A stretch of DNA of 64,000 bases from NCBI RefSeq assembly GCF_008271695.1, contig NZ_VKKY01000003.1, positions 248,001-312,000 of the forward strand, given 5' to 3'. The translations under genes were made by a program, and so were the position numbers. This document shows positions 1 through 8,552 of the stretch, in pieces. The notes under the pieces were generated by a model, which made no database searches, had not been told where the DNA came from, and worked only from the letters and a program-made list of their open reading frames with translations. The stretch is from Rufibacter hautae (lineage in GTDB: Bacteria > Bacteroidota > Bacteroidia > Cytophagales > Hymenobacteraceae). The number at the start of each line of letters is the position of its first letter. Position 1 is the stretch's first letter.

Positions 1-627
1 GTAGGCCTCAAAACAGGCGTGGAAGTCTTGGGGCTGCAGTTGATAGGAATACGCCGTCACATAGCGGGCCGGAATGGTGAGCGCGCGGCACAGGGCCACG
101 CCCAGGTGCGCGAAATCACGGCAAACGCCCACCTGTTCGGTGATGGTGTCAAAGGCCGAGGTATGGGGCGTGGTGAAGCCGCCGCTGTATTCTACATTCT
201 CGTGAATCCAATCGCGCACGGCCATGACTTTGTCAAAGCCGTGGTAAAGGTGCCCGAATTTATGGTACGCAAACTTGTACAGCCGGTCAGACTGGCAATA
301 CCGGCTGGGGTGCAGGTACCGCAGCACCGAGGCGGGCATCAACGGAATGGCCACATCCACCAGCTGTTCGGCAGGAATAGTTTTCATTATGTTTTCCACC
401 TTGGCTGAGAAGGAAAAAGAAACGGTACCAGCGTCTGGCACGTCAATGATCTTCATCCGCTTTTCGCCCGCTGCCGCGGGCACTTCCTGCATGGTGACGC
501 CGGGCACCGCCTGAAAGGCTTCGTCCCATACCGTTTGTGCGTCAGACTTAAAAGGTAATATGCTTAAGATGACAGAGGAAGAAGAAAGGATTTCATACTT
601 CATCTTGACAGTCACCGCTACTTTCAT
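1..627 (-). CDS. Transglutaminase-like family protein (partial, C-terminus outside window)
   Basis: I translated this frame by hand from the reverse strand; it is open for 209 codons to the window edge. The N-terminal part (about residues 1-125) resembles the beta-rich N-terminal region of bacterial transglutaminase-like proteins. The core has GVCRDFAHLG at about residue 166, giving the catalytic Cys, and DFHACFEAY near 202, giving the catalytic His; the Asp would lie beyond the edge. Its ATG (627-625) overlaps the TGA of the upstream peptidase gene (ATGA), so the two should be translationally coupled. Established knowledge: Anbu-type peptidases often sit with transglutaminase-like, alpha-E and circularly permuted ATP-grasp proteins, a set proposed to make and process peptide tags. 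The remaining members would be expected left of the window. It could act as a peptidase or amidase rather than a crosslinker. Confidence 0.85.
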   Translation of the reverse strand, partial: MKVAVTVKMKYEILSSSSVILSILPFKSDAQTVWDEAFQAVPGVTMQEVPAAAGEKRMKIIDVPDAGTVSFSFSAKVENIMKTIPAEQLVDVAIPLMPASVLRYLHPSRYCQSDRLYKFAYHKFGHLYHGFDKVMAVRDWIHENVEYSGGFTTPHTSAFDTITEQVGVCRDFAHLGVALCRALTIPARYVTAYSYQLQPQDFHACFEAY

Positions 628-1367
628 AGATGGTCTTCGGTAGGCACGGGAATCTTGTTGAAAGCAGCCTCCATCCAGGTATTCGGAATTTTGTTCAAGG
701 CAGTTTTAAGTTCAGAGGCCCATTGTTCAGAGATACTTTCCAAGTCTTTTTTGGTGTACCGGTGTTCTACCATCTCATAGCTGTTGGCACGGTAAAGCAC
801 GACATCAATAGGAAAGTCTACGTCATTAGCGCTGACACGGGTAGAGTCAAAAGATAAAAAACCGGTTTTCAAGGCCAATTGCATGGAAGATTCGTCGGTA
901 AGGGTGCGGTTCAGGATGGCTTTGCCATGGCCTGAGTTCCCGATGACCACAAACGGGGCACCTTGGCCCAGTTCTACCCAGTTGCCCTCGGGGTAGAGCA
1001 AGAAGAGTTTGTGCTCTTCGTCGTCCTTCAACTGTCCGCCAATGATGGTGTGCAGGTTAAACCGCAGGCCCGCCTGTTCCAATTCTTCTTTGTCTTCTTT
1101 AGCCGCCCTTTTTACCTGCGCCCCAAAGTCATTCACCGCTTTGTACAACTTGTTGTGCTCGGGCCCACTTTCCATGAGCTCCTGAAAGTAAAGCACCGCT
1201 TTGTCCCGCACCGACCTGAGCCCGCTGGTCATGATGAAGAGCGAATGCTGCCCCTGTTGCTGAATGTATATTTTCTTTTTCTCTGTGGTGTCAGAGCCCG
1301 CGGTAATTCTGGTGTCTGCGATGGCAACCAGCCCCTCCTTCACTTTTATTCCTAAACAGTACGTCAT
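624..1367 (-). CDS. Anbu / proteasome-type peptidase
   Basis: An Ntn-hydrolase of the bacterial proteasome-like (Anbu, COG3484) group, 247 aa. I chose the ATG at 1367 because the protein then begins M-T-Y-C-L-G-I-K. This puts the nucleophile Thr at position 2, as the family requires, followed by the typical G-L-V-A-I-A-D-T-R strand. A GGGAGG run just upstream could be the ribosome binding site. A longer reading from 1409 would bury the Thr and is unlikely. The gene overlaps the downstream transglutaminase-like gene by 4 bp. Anbu forms large open-ring or helical assemblies; its physiological substrate is not settled. The C-terminal half is less recognisable, but length and position fit the family. 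Confidence 0.88.
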   Translation of the reverse strand: MTYCLGIKVKEGLVAIADTRITAGSDTTEKKKIYIQQQGQHSLFIMTSGLRSVRDKAVLYFQELMESGPEHNKLYKAVNDFGAQVKRAAKEDKEELEQAGLRFNLHTIIGGQLKDDEEHKLFLLYPEGNWVELGQGAPFVVIGNSGHGKAILNRTLTDESSMQLALKTGFLSFDSTRVSANDVDFPIDVVLYRANSYEMVEHRYTKKDLESISEQWASELKTALNKIPNTWMEAAFNKIPVPTEDHL

Positions 1368-1769
1368 AATAGAGCCTCCCTTCTGCCAATAAGCACCTGG
1401 TGTAAACAAATTGATATTTTAAACTGGTTATAGTTAAAATATTGTAAACAAGGCGAGTAGTGGGTTTAAAGATAGGAAAGATTCACGTAGGTATTTTCCG
1501 CAACTTGCATGTTTTGCCGAAGCCAGACGAATACAGTCTCCTCTTCAATGGACTAAGAACAAATTTACCTTTGTTTGTCAACCGATGATAGGTCTGGTGA
1601 ATAAACTCAAGCAGGGTAGGACAGGAACTTTCAAAAGAAACTCCCTCTCTGAAAAAGATGATGGCTAAACTCAACTACTTTCCCTTAATTTCTGTTAAAA
1701 GAAAGCTCCGCTGGTGTCTGCTTTAAACAAAGCGAAACCAGCCATAAGCGCACTTATCTTCAGAAACGT
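1368..1769. other. Intergenic region between divergent Anbu and selO genes
   Basis: About 400 bp without a convincing gene. It is AT-richer than the flanks and should hold the two divergent promoters. A 63-codon reverse ORF at 1483-1674 has no recognisable features. I see no tRNA, strong hairpin or repeat. Confidence 0.5.
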
Positions 1770-3329
1770 ATGCAGTCTTTAAGCACGAAAGAATATAAAA
1801 ACGAGTTTGTGGCCGCCTTTGACGGCGATGACAGCGGCAACACCAAACCCCGCCAGACGCCCGGCGTCTTGTACAGCAAAGCCATTCCCACGCCCGTGAA
1901 CAAACCCGAGCTGTTGGCCTGGTCAGAGGAGTTGGCGCAGGACCTGGGTATTGAAAAGCCTACCGGCCAGAAAGACATTGACATTCTAGGCGGAAACTAC
2001 GTAGCCCCGTCTATGTACCCGTACGCCGCCTGCTACGCTGGGCATCAGTTCGGGAACTGGGCCGGTCAGCTAGGCGATGGCCGAGCCATTACGCTGGGCG
2101 AGTGGGTGGCCCCTGACGGGAAATCCTGGGAACTGCAGCTGAAAGGCGCCGGTCTCACCCCGTACTCCCGCCGCGCCGACGGGCGGGCGGTGCTGCGCTC
2201 CTCGGTGCGGGAATACCTCATGAGCGAGGCCATGCACTACCTGGGCGTACCTACTACCCGCGCCCTGAGCCTGGTGTCTACCGGTGACAAAGTGCTCCGC
2301 GATATGTTCTACAACGGCAACCCCGCTTTTGAGCCCGGTGCCATTGTGATGCGGGTAGCTCCTAGTTTCCTGCGGTTCGGGAGCTTTGAGATGCCAGCCG
2401 CCAGAAGAGAGAACGAGAACCTCCAGAAGCTGGTAGACTGGACCATTGACCGCTACTATCCGCATATCACCGGTGAAAACCGGATTTTGGCCTGGTTTAA
2501 AGAAATCTTGGAGAAAACGGCCGCCCTCATGGTAGACTGGATGCGCGTAGGCTTTGTGCACGGCGTCATGAACACCGACAACATGTCTATCCTGGGTCTC
2601 ACTATTGACTACGGGCCGTACTCGTTCCTGGACGACTACGACCCTGATTTCACCCCCAACACCACCGATTTACCCGGCCGCCGCTATGCCTTCGGGAAAC
2701 AGGCGTCTATTGGGTACTGGAACCTGGGTTGCCTGGCCAGCGCCATCGCGCCGCTTCTGCCGGGCACCGAGGAACTAATCGCCGTGCTGGAAACCTACAG
2801 CGATCTCTTCCACGAGAAGTATTACGCCATGATGGCCAACAAGCTGGGGCTGGACCAGGTAACGAAAGGCGATCAGGAACTGATTACCCGCTTCACCGAT
2901 ACCCTCTACACCCTTAACCTGGACATGACCATCTTCTTCCAGTTGCTCATCGACCTGCCGGAGGAAGTAGGCACCGAGGCCGAGGTGATCACGCATTTCC
3001 AAGATAGCTTCTACCGGGAAGTGGAGGCAGGAGAGCGCACCATGCTCTTCACCCTGGTGCAGGATTACGCCACCCGTCTGAAAGCCAACACCGGTACCCG
3101 TGAAGCGTCAAGGGAGCGCATGCAGAAAGCCAATCCTAGGATCATCCTGAGGAATTACCTGCTGCACCAAGCCATAGAGGAACTGGAGCGCGGCGAGAAC
3201 CAGCTCTTCCTGAAACTGCAGGCAGCCATGAAAGACCCGTACTCCCGCCACCACGACGAGCTCTTCGCCAAACGACCCGACTGGGCCAGCCAGAAAGCCG
3301 GCTGCTCCATGCTCTCCTGCAGCTCTTAA
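1770..3329 (+). CDS. selO: Protein adenylyltransferase SelO (YdiU/UPF0061)
   Basis: A 519-aa pseudokinase-fold enzyme that transfers AMP from ATP to Ser/Thr/Tyr of target proteins; in other organisms it is linked to redox homeostasis. Diagnostic segments are visible: YAGHQFGNWAGQLGDGRA near residue 90, LQLKGAGLTPYSR with RADGRAVLRSSVREYL at about 125-155, HGVMNTDNMSI near 265 with DYGPYSFLDDYDP following. The C-terminus ends G-C-S-M-L-S-C-S-S; the penultimate Cys occupies the place that is selenocysteine in animal and some bacterial SelO, so this is the Cys form. It is monocistronic, with a repeat-bearing gap downstream. Confidence 0.95.
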   Translation: MQSLSTKEYKNEFVAAFDGDDSGNTKPRQTPGVLYSKAIPTPVNKPELLAWSEELAQDLGIEKPTGQKDIDILGGNYVAPSMYPYAACYAGHQFGNWAGQLGDGRAITLGEWVAPDGKSWELQLKGAGLTPYSRRADGRAVLRSSVREYLMSEAMHYLGVPTTRALSLVSTGDKVLRDMFYNGNPAFEPGAIVMRVAPSFLRFGSFEMPAARRENENLQKLVDWTIDRYYPHITGENRILAWFKEILEKTAALMVDWMRVGFVHGVMNTDNMSILGLTIDYGPYSFLDDYDPDFTPNTTDLPGRRYAFGKQASIGYWNLGCLASAIAPLLPGTEELIAVLETYSDLFHEKYYAMMANKLGLDQVTKGDQELITRFTDTLYTLNLDMTIFFQLLIDLPEEVGTEAEVITHFQDSFYREVEAGERTMLFTLVQDYATRLKANTGTREASRERMQKANPRIILRNYLLHQAIEELERGENQLFLKLQAAMKDPYSRHHDELFAKRPDWASQKAGCSMLSCSS

Positions 3330-3366
3330 GTAAAGGACAGCACGGTTTAACAGCAGCACGCGTTCC

Positions 3367-3521
3367 GTCCCCCTTTGAAGGGGGTAGGGGGATGATTTCT
3401 TCTGCTGAGGATGGAATGGTTTTGTAGGGACAATCCCTTGTGGTTGCCCTTGCCTTGTTTCAAAAGAAGGACGGTTCTTCAAAAGGCCTTGTCATCCCCC
3501 TACCCCCCTTCAAAGGGGGAC
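3367..3521. repeat. 155-bp element with inverted C/G-tract ends (MITE-like)
   Basis: The left end (3367-3396) reads GTCCCCCTTTGAAGGGGG and continues with a G-tract. The right end (3491-3521) is its near-perfect reverse complement and ends in GGGGGAC. The ends are themselves short palindromes. The interior holds a lone arm of the TGTAGGG(G/A)CAATCCC repeat. The length is almost identical to the element at 7120-7275, whose ends are related G/C-tract palindromes. No transposase is encoded. Confidence 0.6.
3423..3450. repeat. Single arm of TGTAGGG-CAATCCC repeat family
   Basis: Nearly identical (one G/A difference in the aligned part) to the left arm of the inverted pair at 8553-8625. Core: CAATCCCTTGTGGTTGCCCT. 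Confidence 0.65.
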
Positions 3522-3578
3522 GATATGCGTGGTAGGTAATTACAGCAGAAAGATAATTCAGTAAGAGAGATTTCTTTT

Positions 3579-3610
3579 CTAGCCTATTTTTGCAGAAAGA
3601 GGCCAGAAAC
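3579..3610. repeat. Dispersed intergenic palindrome, copy 1
   Basis: Imperfect inverted repeat with GCCTATTTTT opposite AAAGAGGCCAGAAAC. It is a member of the family summarised in the findings (conserved half near AAAACAGGCCnnAAAACG). It lies just downstream of the 3640-4182 gene. Confidence 0.5.
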
Positions 3611-3639
3611 AAAGAATGGACGCTGAAAGAAAGGAGAGG

Positions 3640-4182
3640 TTAGTACATCTCCATGACTTTCAGGGTCCATTTTTCATTGAGGGTGTAGGTGCCTTTTCTT
3701 AAGACGTGCAGGCCTTCTCCGGCGGCATATAGCAGCACGGCAGAGCCCATGGTCTGCAAACCATCCTGCCGGTCGGCTTTGTCATTGAGGTTGGTGAGGG
3801 TATTGACGGCGCCCACAAGGGTGAAGATGGTGCCCGCGGTTTTGAGGAACAGCCCGGCAAAGTTGGCTACTTTCCGGCCGCCGGTGTGGTTCCGGAGCCT
3901 GATTTTCTCTACGTCCTTCAGCGGAACCTCCAGTCCTTCAATGTAGAAAGAGTTTCCCCTCACATCCAAAAGGGTTTGGGTGCGCAGGCCTTCGTCCTTG
4001 AACCGTTTGAACGTGATCGTCTCGCCTGGGTAAATTCTGAACCGACTCAGGGTTCCGGTTTTGGACAGCAGCAGGTACCTATGTGCCCCGTTTTGGGTTT
4101 TGAGGGAATCTCCCGTCTGGGCCTGGCAAGTACTGATGAACCCTAACAAGAGGAAGAACCCTAACAGAAGATATTTTGCCAT
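3640..4182 (-). CDS. Hypothetical secreted or envelope protein with signal peptide
   Basis: 180 aa from the ATG at 4182 (MAKYLLLGFFLLLGFISTCQAQ), which directly gives a good Sec signal peptide with an AQA-type cleavage region. An upstream alternative start would prepend 13 polar residues and spoil it. The mature part has a beta-rich N-terminal half (YLLLSKTGTLSRFRIYPGETITFK). A mid-protein hydrophobic stretch (about residues 118-132, VANFAGLFLKTAGTIFTLVGAV) may be a membrane segment. I do not recognise a family. It stands alone between convergent and same-strand genes. Confidence 0.75.
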   Translation of the reverse strand: MAKYLLLGFFLLLGFISTCQAQTGDSLKTQNGAHRYLLLSKTGTLSRFRIYPGETITFKRFKDEGLRTQTLLDVRGNSFYIEGLEVPLKDVEKIRLRNHTGGRKVANFAGLFLKTAGTIFTLVGAVNTLTNLNDKADRQDGLQTMGSAVLLYAAGEGLHVLRKGTYTLNEKWTLKVMEMY

Positions 4183-4272
4183 GCCAATGGGGGAGTTTAC
4201 CTGTAAACGATGCGCCCGCAAACTTATTCATAAATCTGACTACTTATCCCTTTGGGTAAAAATGCCTGCCTG

Positions 4273-4307
4273 TTTTAATGCCGATTTTTGAAAAAGAAGC
4301 CAGAAAC
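4273..4307. repeat. Dispersed intergenic palindrome, copy 2
   Basis: TTTTAATGCCGATTTTTG followed by AAAAAGAAGCCAGAAAC, the same layout as the other copies with degenerate arms. Confidence 0.45.
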
Positions 4308-4385
4308 TGAAGGCTGCCCACCTGGATTTCACTAGGAAGAATTACATCCTTAAAGCCTACAATACGATGCCAGCCTACTAAAATC

Positions 4386-4417
4386 AAAAGGCCACCTGAT
4401 TTTTCAAGTGGCCTTTT
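4386..4417 (-). terminator. Intrinsic terminator of the HMA chaperone gene
   Basis: A 10-bp perfect stem, AAAAGGCCAC / GTGGCCTTTT, around a 12-nt loop, 21 bp past the chaperone stop. Read on the minus strand it ends in a T-run. Confidence 0.8.
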
Positions 4418-4437
4418 AGTTGAAGTGAACAAGCTTT

Positions 4438-4650
4438 TTACGCTTGTACCGGGGTGGCGGAATAACCCGCTTTGGTCACCGCCTGGATCACTTTCTCTGG
4501 CGTGATATCGCCTTCCACCGTCAGGATTTTGTCTGGGTTGGCGGTATCAACGGCCCAGTTCTGGATGCCGGAGGTACTGTCTAACGCGGGAGTCACGGCG
4601 CTAATGCAGCCGCCGCACTTAATGTTGGTTTTGAATTTAAGGGTACTCAT
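4438..4650 (-). CDS. Heavy-metal-associated (HMA) domain protein, probable copper chaperone
   Basis: A 70-aa single-domain ferredoxin-like metallochaperone. The metal site is I-K-C-G-G-C-I at residues 10-16 (CxxC, with Gly-Gly between the cysteines). The C-terminal helix region EKVIQAVTKAGYSATPV is typical. It follows copA by about 58 bp on the same strand, so it probably passes Cu(I) to CopA or buffers it. A terminator hairpin follows immediately. The usual M-x-C-x-x-C Met is replaced (I-K-C), as in many Bacteroidota small HMA proteins. Confidence 0.92.
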   Translation of the reverse strand: MSTLKFKTNIKCGGCISAVTPALDSTSGIQNWAVDTANPDKILTVEGDITPEKVIQAVTKAGYSATPVQA

Positions 4651-4708
4651 ATGGGTGTAATTAGAAATTTAGATTCAACAAGTATTAAAAGGATAATCAG
4701 CAATTACT

Positions 4709-6952
4709 TCAAAGTTTTAACGTCCGGAGGCGCAAACTGTTGGTGACCACAGAGACGGAACTCAGGGCCATGGCCGCCCCGGCCAGCATAGGATCCAGCA
4801 GGAAGCCCCAGACAGGGTAGAGCAACCCGGCCGCCACCGGTATCCCGATCACGTTGTAGATGAACGCCCAGAACAGGTTCTGGTGGATGGTGCGCACCGT
4901 GGCTTTGCTCAGTTTGATGGCCCGGGCGATGGCCCGCAGGTCTGAGTGCATGAGCGTCACCTTGGCCACATCCATGGCAATGTCGGTGCCGCGGCCCATG
5001 GCGATGCCCACATCCGCGAGGGCCAGTGCCTGCGAGTCGTTGATGCCGTCGCCAACCATGCCCACTACTTGGCCCTGGCGCTGCAGTTCCTGGATGAAAT
5101 CGGCTTTGTCCTGGGGCATCACCTCGGCTTTGAAGTGCTGCAGGCCAACCTGCTTCGCCACGGCGGCGGCCGTCTGGGCATTGTCGCCGGTGAGCATGTA
5201 GACGTTCAGGCCCAGGTTCTGCAGTTCCTTAATGGCTTGCGCCGAGGTTTCTTTGATGGCATCGGCAATGGCGATGAGCGCCACTACCTGGCCCTGCGTA
5301 CCGGCGAAAACCACCGTCTTGGCCTCGGCTTTCAGTTTTTGGGCCGTTTTCTCTACATCAGGGGTAAACCGGAGACCGTTTTCCTGCATCAACTTCTCGT
5401 TGCCCAGCCAGAAAGTCTGTCCCTGGTACTGCGCCTGCACCCCGCGTCCGGTCACGCTTTCAAAAGCAACTAGAGGCGCCGCTTTCACGCCTTGCTCCGC
5501 CAGGTATTTGGAAACGGCCTCGGCCAGCGGGTGTTCCGATTGGTTTTCCATGGCCAGCAACACCGGAGCCAGCTCTGTTTGGGCATCCGCTGGGGTAGCC
5601 CAGACCAACTCAGTGACTTCGGGCTTGCCTTTGGTGATGGTACCGGTTTTGTCCAGCACCACGGCGGTGAGTTTGTGGGCGGTTTCCAGGCTCTCGGCGT
5701 CTTTAATCAGAATCCCGTTTTCGGCGCCCCGACCCACGCCAACCATGATGGCCGTGGGCGTGGCCAGCCCCAACGCACACGGACAGGCGATGATCAGTAC
5801 CGTGATGAGCGCCAGCAGCGCATGCGTCACGTTGTTGTCGCCACCCAGGAAATACCAGGCCACGAAGCTGAGCAGGGCAATCCCGATGACGATGGGCACG
5901 AAGATGCCGGCCACTTTGTCGGTGAGTTGCTGCACCGGCGCTTTGGAGCCCTGCGCTTCCTGCACCATTTTGATAATCTGGGCCAAAAGCGTCTCGGCGC
6001 CTACTTTCTCCGCCCGTATCTGCAGACTGCCTTTCTGGTTGATGGTGCCCGTGAACACTTGGTCGCGGGCGGTTTTCTCCACCGGAATAGGCTCGCCGCT
6101 GATCATGCTTTCGTCCAGAAACGAGGAACCGTTCACTACGCGGCCATCTACCGGAATCTTTTCGCCTGGCCGGATGAGCAGCACATCGCCTACCAGCACT
6201 TCTTCTATAGGCAATTCAATCTCCTGCCCGTTGCGCAGCGCCTTCACTGATTTCGGCTGCAAACCCATCAGCTTTTTGATAGCCCCCGAGGTGCGGGATT
6301 TGGCTCTTTCCTCCAGCAGTTTACCCAGCAGAATGAACGCGATGATGACCGTGGCGGCCTCAAAATACACGTGCGGCTCCAGCCCTCGGGAGAGGAAAAA
6401 CTGCGGGTAGATGGTGTTGAAGGCGCTGAACAAAAATGCGATGCCAGTGCTCAGGGCCACCAGCGTGTCCATGTTGGCTTTGCCGTGGCGGGCCTGTTTG
6501 AAGGCGTTCACGTAGAAGTTTCGGCCGAACCAGAACACCACCGGCAGGGTGAGGGCCAGCATGATCCAGTTGGCGTACGGCATGTGGTGGAAGAACATCC
6601 CGATGACGGCCACGGGCAAAGAAAGACCCGCCGCCCAGATGGTTTTGGTTTTGATGCGGGAATAAGCTTCCTCCTCGCGCGCTTGTTGGGCTTCCTGGGT
6701 GGCGTCCTCTTTCTCCAGCAGCAGGTCATAGCCAATGTCCTGGATGGCTTTCTGCAGCAGGTGCAGATCAGTGCCGGGGGCGTATTCTACCAGCGCGGTT
6801 TTGTTCGCGTAGTTCACCGCGGCGCTCTGCACGCCAGGTTGGGCCTGCAGCATAGACTCCACGCTCACGGCGCAGGCGGCGCAGCTCATGCCATCTATAG
6901 GAAAGGTGTTCCTTATGGCGGGTTTGGTTTTCACTTCTGTAAGGGGTGCCAT
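4709..6952 (-). CDS. copA: Copper-translocating P1B-type ATPase
   Basis: A 747-aa inner-membrane Cu(I) exporter. One N-terminal HMA domain carries G-M-S-C-A-A-C at residues 21-27. Six to eight membrane segments follow, with the CPC metal site ([14 protein letters not shown], Cys about 390 and 392) and the phosphorylation loop DKTGTITKG near 434. The SEHPLAEAV nucleotide-binding motif, [20 protein letters not shown] hinge and C-terminal N..S metal-site residues are present. A 9-codon-longer reading starts at TTG (6979); the ATG at 6952 is preferred. It leads the metal island and is probably co-transcribed with the downstream HMA chaperone. Confidence 0.95.
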   Translation of the reverse strand: MAPLTEVKTKPAIRNTFPIDGMSCAACAVSVESMLQAQPGVQSAAVNYANKTALVEYAPGTDLHLLQKAIQDIGYDLLLEKEDATQEAQQAREEEAYSRIKTKTIWAAGLSLPVAVIGMFFHHMPYANWIMLALTLPVVFWFGRNFYVNAFKQARHGKANMDTLVALSTGIAFLFSAFNTIYPQFFLSRGLEPHVYFEAATVIIAFILLGKLLEERAKSRTSGAIKKLMGLQPKSVKALRNGQEIELPIEEVLVGDVLLIRPGEKIPVDGRVVNGSSFLDESMISGEPIPVEKTARDQVFTGTINQKGSLQIRAEKVGAETLLAQIIKMVQEAQGSKAPVQQLTDKVAGIFVPIVIGIALLSFVAWYFLGGDNNVTHALLALITVLIIACPCALGLATPTAIMVGVGRGAENGILIKDAESLETAHKLTAVVLDKTGTITKGKPEVTELVWATPADAQTELAPVLLAMENQSEHPLAEAVSKYLAEQGVKAAPLVAFESVTGRGVQAQYQGQTFWLGNEKLMQENGLRFTPDVEKTAQKLKAEAKTVVFAGTQGQVVALIAIADAIKETSAQAIKELQNLGLNVYMLTGDNAQTAAAVAKQVGLQHFKAEVMPQDKADFIQELQRQGQVVGMVGDGINDSQALALADVGIAMGRGTDIAMDVAKVTLMHSDLRAIARAIKLSKATVRTIHQNLFWAFIYNVIGIPVAAGLLYPVWGFLLDPMLAGAAMALSSVSVVTNSLRLRTLKL

Positions 6953-6988
6953 ATTTGGATCGTTTAACGTCAGTTTCAATTTCTATGA

Positions 6989-6996
6989 CAAATTTA
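6989..6996 (-). promoter_or_regulatory. Candidate -7 element upstream of copA
   Basis: TAAATTTG on the minus strand matches the Bacteroidota -7 consensus TAnnTTTG, 37 bp before the copA ATG. No convincing -33 TTTG is seen at the expected distance, so this is tentative. Confidence 0.4.
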
Positions 6997-7062
6997 CGAC
7001 AGGCAAGAGGCCAGGGCGTTACAGCATTGTATACCCGGAGTTACATAATTTTAAGCAATGGC

Positions 7063-7101
7063 TGTTTTGGCGGGTTGTCTTGGGAAATAGGCTGAAAACG
7101 G
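7063..7101. repeat. Dispersed intergenic palindrome, copy 3
   Basis: TGTTTTGGCGGGTTGTC followed by GGGAAATAGGCTGAAAACGG: a conserved right half with a degenerate left half. Confidence 0.5.
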
Positions 7102-7119
7102 AGATTATGGAGCGTGAGA

Positions 7120-7275
7120 AACCCACCCCTACCCCTCCTAGGAGGGGAGTACCAGATAAAGTAGGGTACAGAGTAAAGTACGGTACTGGCGAAACTCACA
7201 TACAGTAGAAACGCCGCTACATGCAGAGGCGGCTAAAGAGGAAAATTCCCCTCCTAGGAGGGGTAGGGGTGGGTT
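7120..7275. repeat. 156-bp element with inverted repeat ends (MITE-like)
   Basis: The left end 7120-7150 contains ACCCCTCCTAGGAGGGG. The right end 7245-7275 is its reverse complement, CCCCTCCTAGGAGGGGT followed by AGGGGTGGG. Each end is a palindrome centred on CCTAGG. The roughly 94-bp interior codes for nothing recognisable. Size and end style match the element at 3367-3521. Confidence 0.6.
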
Positions 7276-7323
7276 GACGTTCATTCATGGTTACGTCTGA
7301 AGAAAGCGCAGGCGATAATGACT

Positions 7324-8373
7324 TCAGCTTAACTGCTGCGCGATGTACCAGGCATCTCTTCCGGCGCCCAATAACAAGGCAGAGCTTCGGCTCCGTTGCC
7401 AGGAGAGGCCTAGGTAGAACAGCCCCGCTATCGGGCTGATGCCGTTTTGGTGGACCGGCGACCCGTTGGCCGCAATGGCCCCAGGAATCTGCAGCCAGTC
7501 ATAACACGGCTTGAACCCCGTTGCCCATAGAATACTCCCGAAGGTAGTTTGGCTGCCATCCTGGAAAATGGTTTGTGCCTGGTTGAAACCTTTGATTTCG
7601 GGTCGGAGTTGAATGTCCCCTTTCCGCAGGAGTTTTTCCAACTCGCGGCCGTACACCACATCGGCTTGTCTTAGTGCCATTTTCCCGAGGAAGGACGTGG
7701 GCGGCGCATAAATTGCTCCGGTCTTAGTGGCCCACCAGAACACACTTTGCCCCAGTACCTGGAGCGAAGAGAACCGGGGCTGCTTTCTCACAGACAGATG
7801 CACCTCATGCGTTTGGGCCAACTCCACGGCAAGCTGCGCCCCAGAGTTGCCGGCCCCCACCACCAAAACTTTGCCAGCAGGAATCTGCGCTGGGTTTAGG
7901 TACTGGGAACTATGCAGTTGAAGAACCCGCTCATCAGGATTAGAACTGAAAGAAGGAACAAACGGTGTCTGAAACGGACCGGTAGCAATCACCACTTGCC
8001 TGGCCTGGAACAGCTGTGTGCTGGTTTGTGCCTGGAAAACGCCGTTCGTTCTGGTCAAGGACAATACCTTCTGTTCTAAAGCCAAAGGCAGTTGAAACCG
8101 CTGGGCATATTGTTCCAGGTAATCGGCGATCTCGTCTTTGGTGGGGTAGTGGTTTTTGGGGAATGGCAAGGGCCAACCCGGTAGGTTGCAGTAAGGGGCA
8201 GGGGTGAACAGCCGCAGGGAATCATAGCGGTTCCGCCAAGAGTCGCCCACTCTAGCAGAAGCATCCAACAGTAGGAAGTCCTTTTTCTGTTGCTGCAAAT
8301 AGTACCCCAAAGCCAGGCCCGCCTGACCCGCCCCGATTACCAGTACGTCGTAGATTACCTGCATTTTCTGCAT
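7324..8373 (-). CDS. FAD-dependent NAD(P)-binding oxidoreductase (CzcO/FMO-like)
   Basis: A 349-aa two-dinucleotide-binding flavoprotein. The FAD Rossmann motif VLVIGAGQAGLALGYYL is at residues 11-27. The central segment RVGDSWRNRYDSLRLFTPAPYCNLPGWP is typical of the CzcO/flavin monooxygenase-like group. The NAD(P) Rossmann motif VLVVGAGNSGAQLAVELA is near 169, and the ATG motif WATGFKPCYDWL near 283. Start codons at 8373 and 8364 are both possible and differ by three residues. Substrate unknown. It lies next to the metal island but nothing ties it to metals. Confidence 0.88.
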   Translation of the reverse strand: MQKMQVIYDVLVIGAGQAGLALGYYLQQQKKDFLLLDASARVGDSWRNRYDSLRLFTPAPYCNLPGWPLPFPKNHYPTKDEIADYLEQYAQRFQLPLALEQKVLSLTRTNGVFQAQTSTQLFQARQVVIATGPFQTPFVPSFSSNPDERVLQLHSSQYLNPAQIPAGKVLVVGAGNSGAQLAVELAQTHEVHLSVRKQPRFSSLQVLGQSVFWWATKTGAIYAPPTSFLGKMALRQADVVYGRELEKLLRKGDIQLRPEIKGFNQAQTIFQDGSQTTFGSILWATGFKPCYDWLQIPGAIAANGSPVHQNGISPIAGLFYLGLSWQRSRSSALLLGAGRDAWYIAQQLS

Positions 8374-8512
8374 CTCTTTTTATCCAAATGGAGAAACAAA
8401 GCTAAAAACAGGCTTTATCCAAGGCCTTATACAATTCTCTAGAAGAGGTACAAGATTTTAGCTTTCATTGACGAAGGTTCACGCTGGATATGGGTTCAGG
8501 AATGCGTGCGGA

Positions 8513-8530
8513 CACGAGCTGGAAGCTCGC
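8513..8530. repeat. Short REP-like hairpin
   Basis: ACGAGCTGGAAGCTCGC contains a perfect 6-bp stem CGAGCT/AGCTCG around a 3-nt loop. It lies 23 bp before the inverted-repeat pair and may be part of one composite element. Confidence 0.4.
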
Positions 8531-8552
8531 GCAAGCGGGGTGATTCTGATTC

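Larger units (their letters stand above)
3330..3639. other. Intergenic region carrying repeat elements
   Basis: A 310-bp gap between convergent genes. It contains a 155-bp segment with about 30-bp terminal inverted repeats (3367-3521), an internal single copy of a second repeat (3423-3450) and one copy of the dispersed palindrome (3579-3610). A 124-codon reverse ORF crossing it (3108-3482) runs mostly antisense to selO and is not believed. Confidence 0.6.
6953..7323. other. Intergenic region upstream of copA with repeats
   Basis: About 370 bp. It holds the copA promoter region, a copy of the dispersed palindrome (7063-7101) and the 156-bp element with inverted ends (7120-7275). No gene is supported; the forward ORF starting inside copA at 6888 is a shadow. 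Confidence 0.55.

Noticed and set aside
1483-1674. 63-codon reverse ORF between Anbu and selO
   Set aside because: No recognisable domain, signal peptide or conserved composition; lies in a promoter-type AT-rich gap.
3108-3482. 124-codon reverse ORF overlapping the selO 3' end
   Set aside because: Mostly antisense to selO, with its start inside a repeat element.
4244-4432. 62-codon reverse ORF between two genes
   Set aside because: Covers a terminator hairpin and a palindrome copy; no coding signal.
5232-6410. Long forward ORFs (up to about 390 codons) across copA
   Set aside because: They are antisense to a full-length, motif-complete CopA in GC-rich DNA. The translations show no family features and are rich in Ser, Ala and Pro, as expected of shadow frames.
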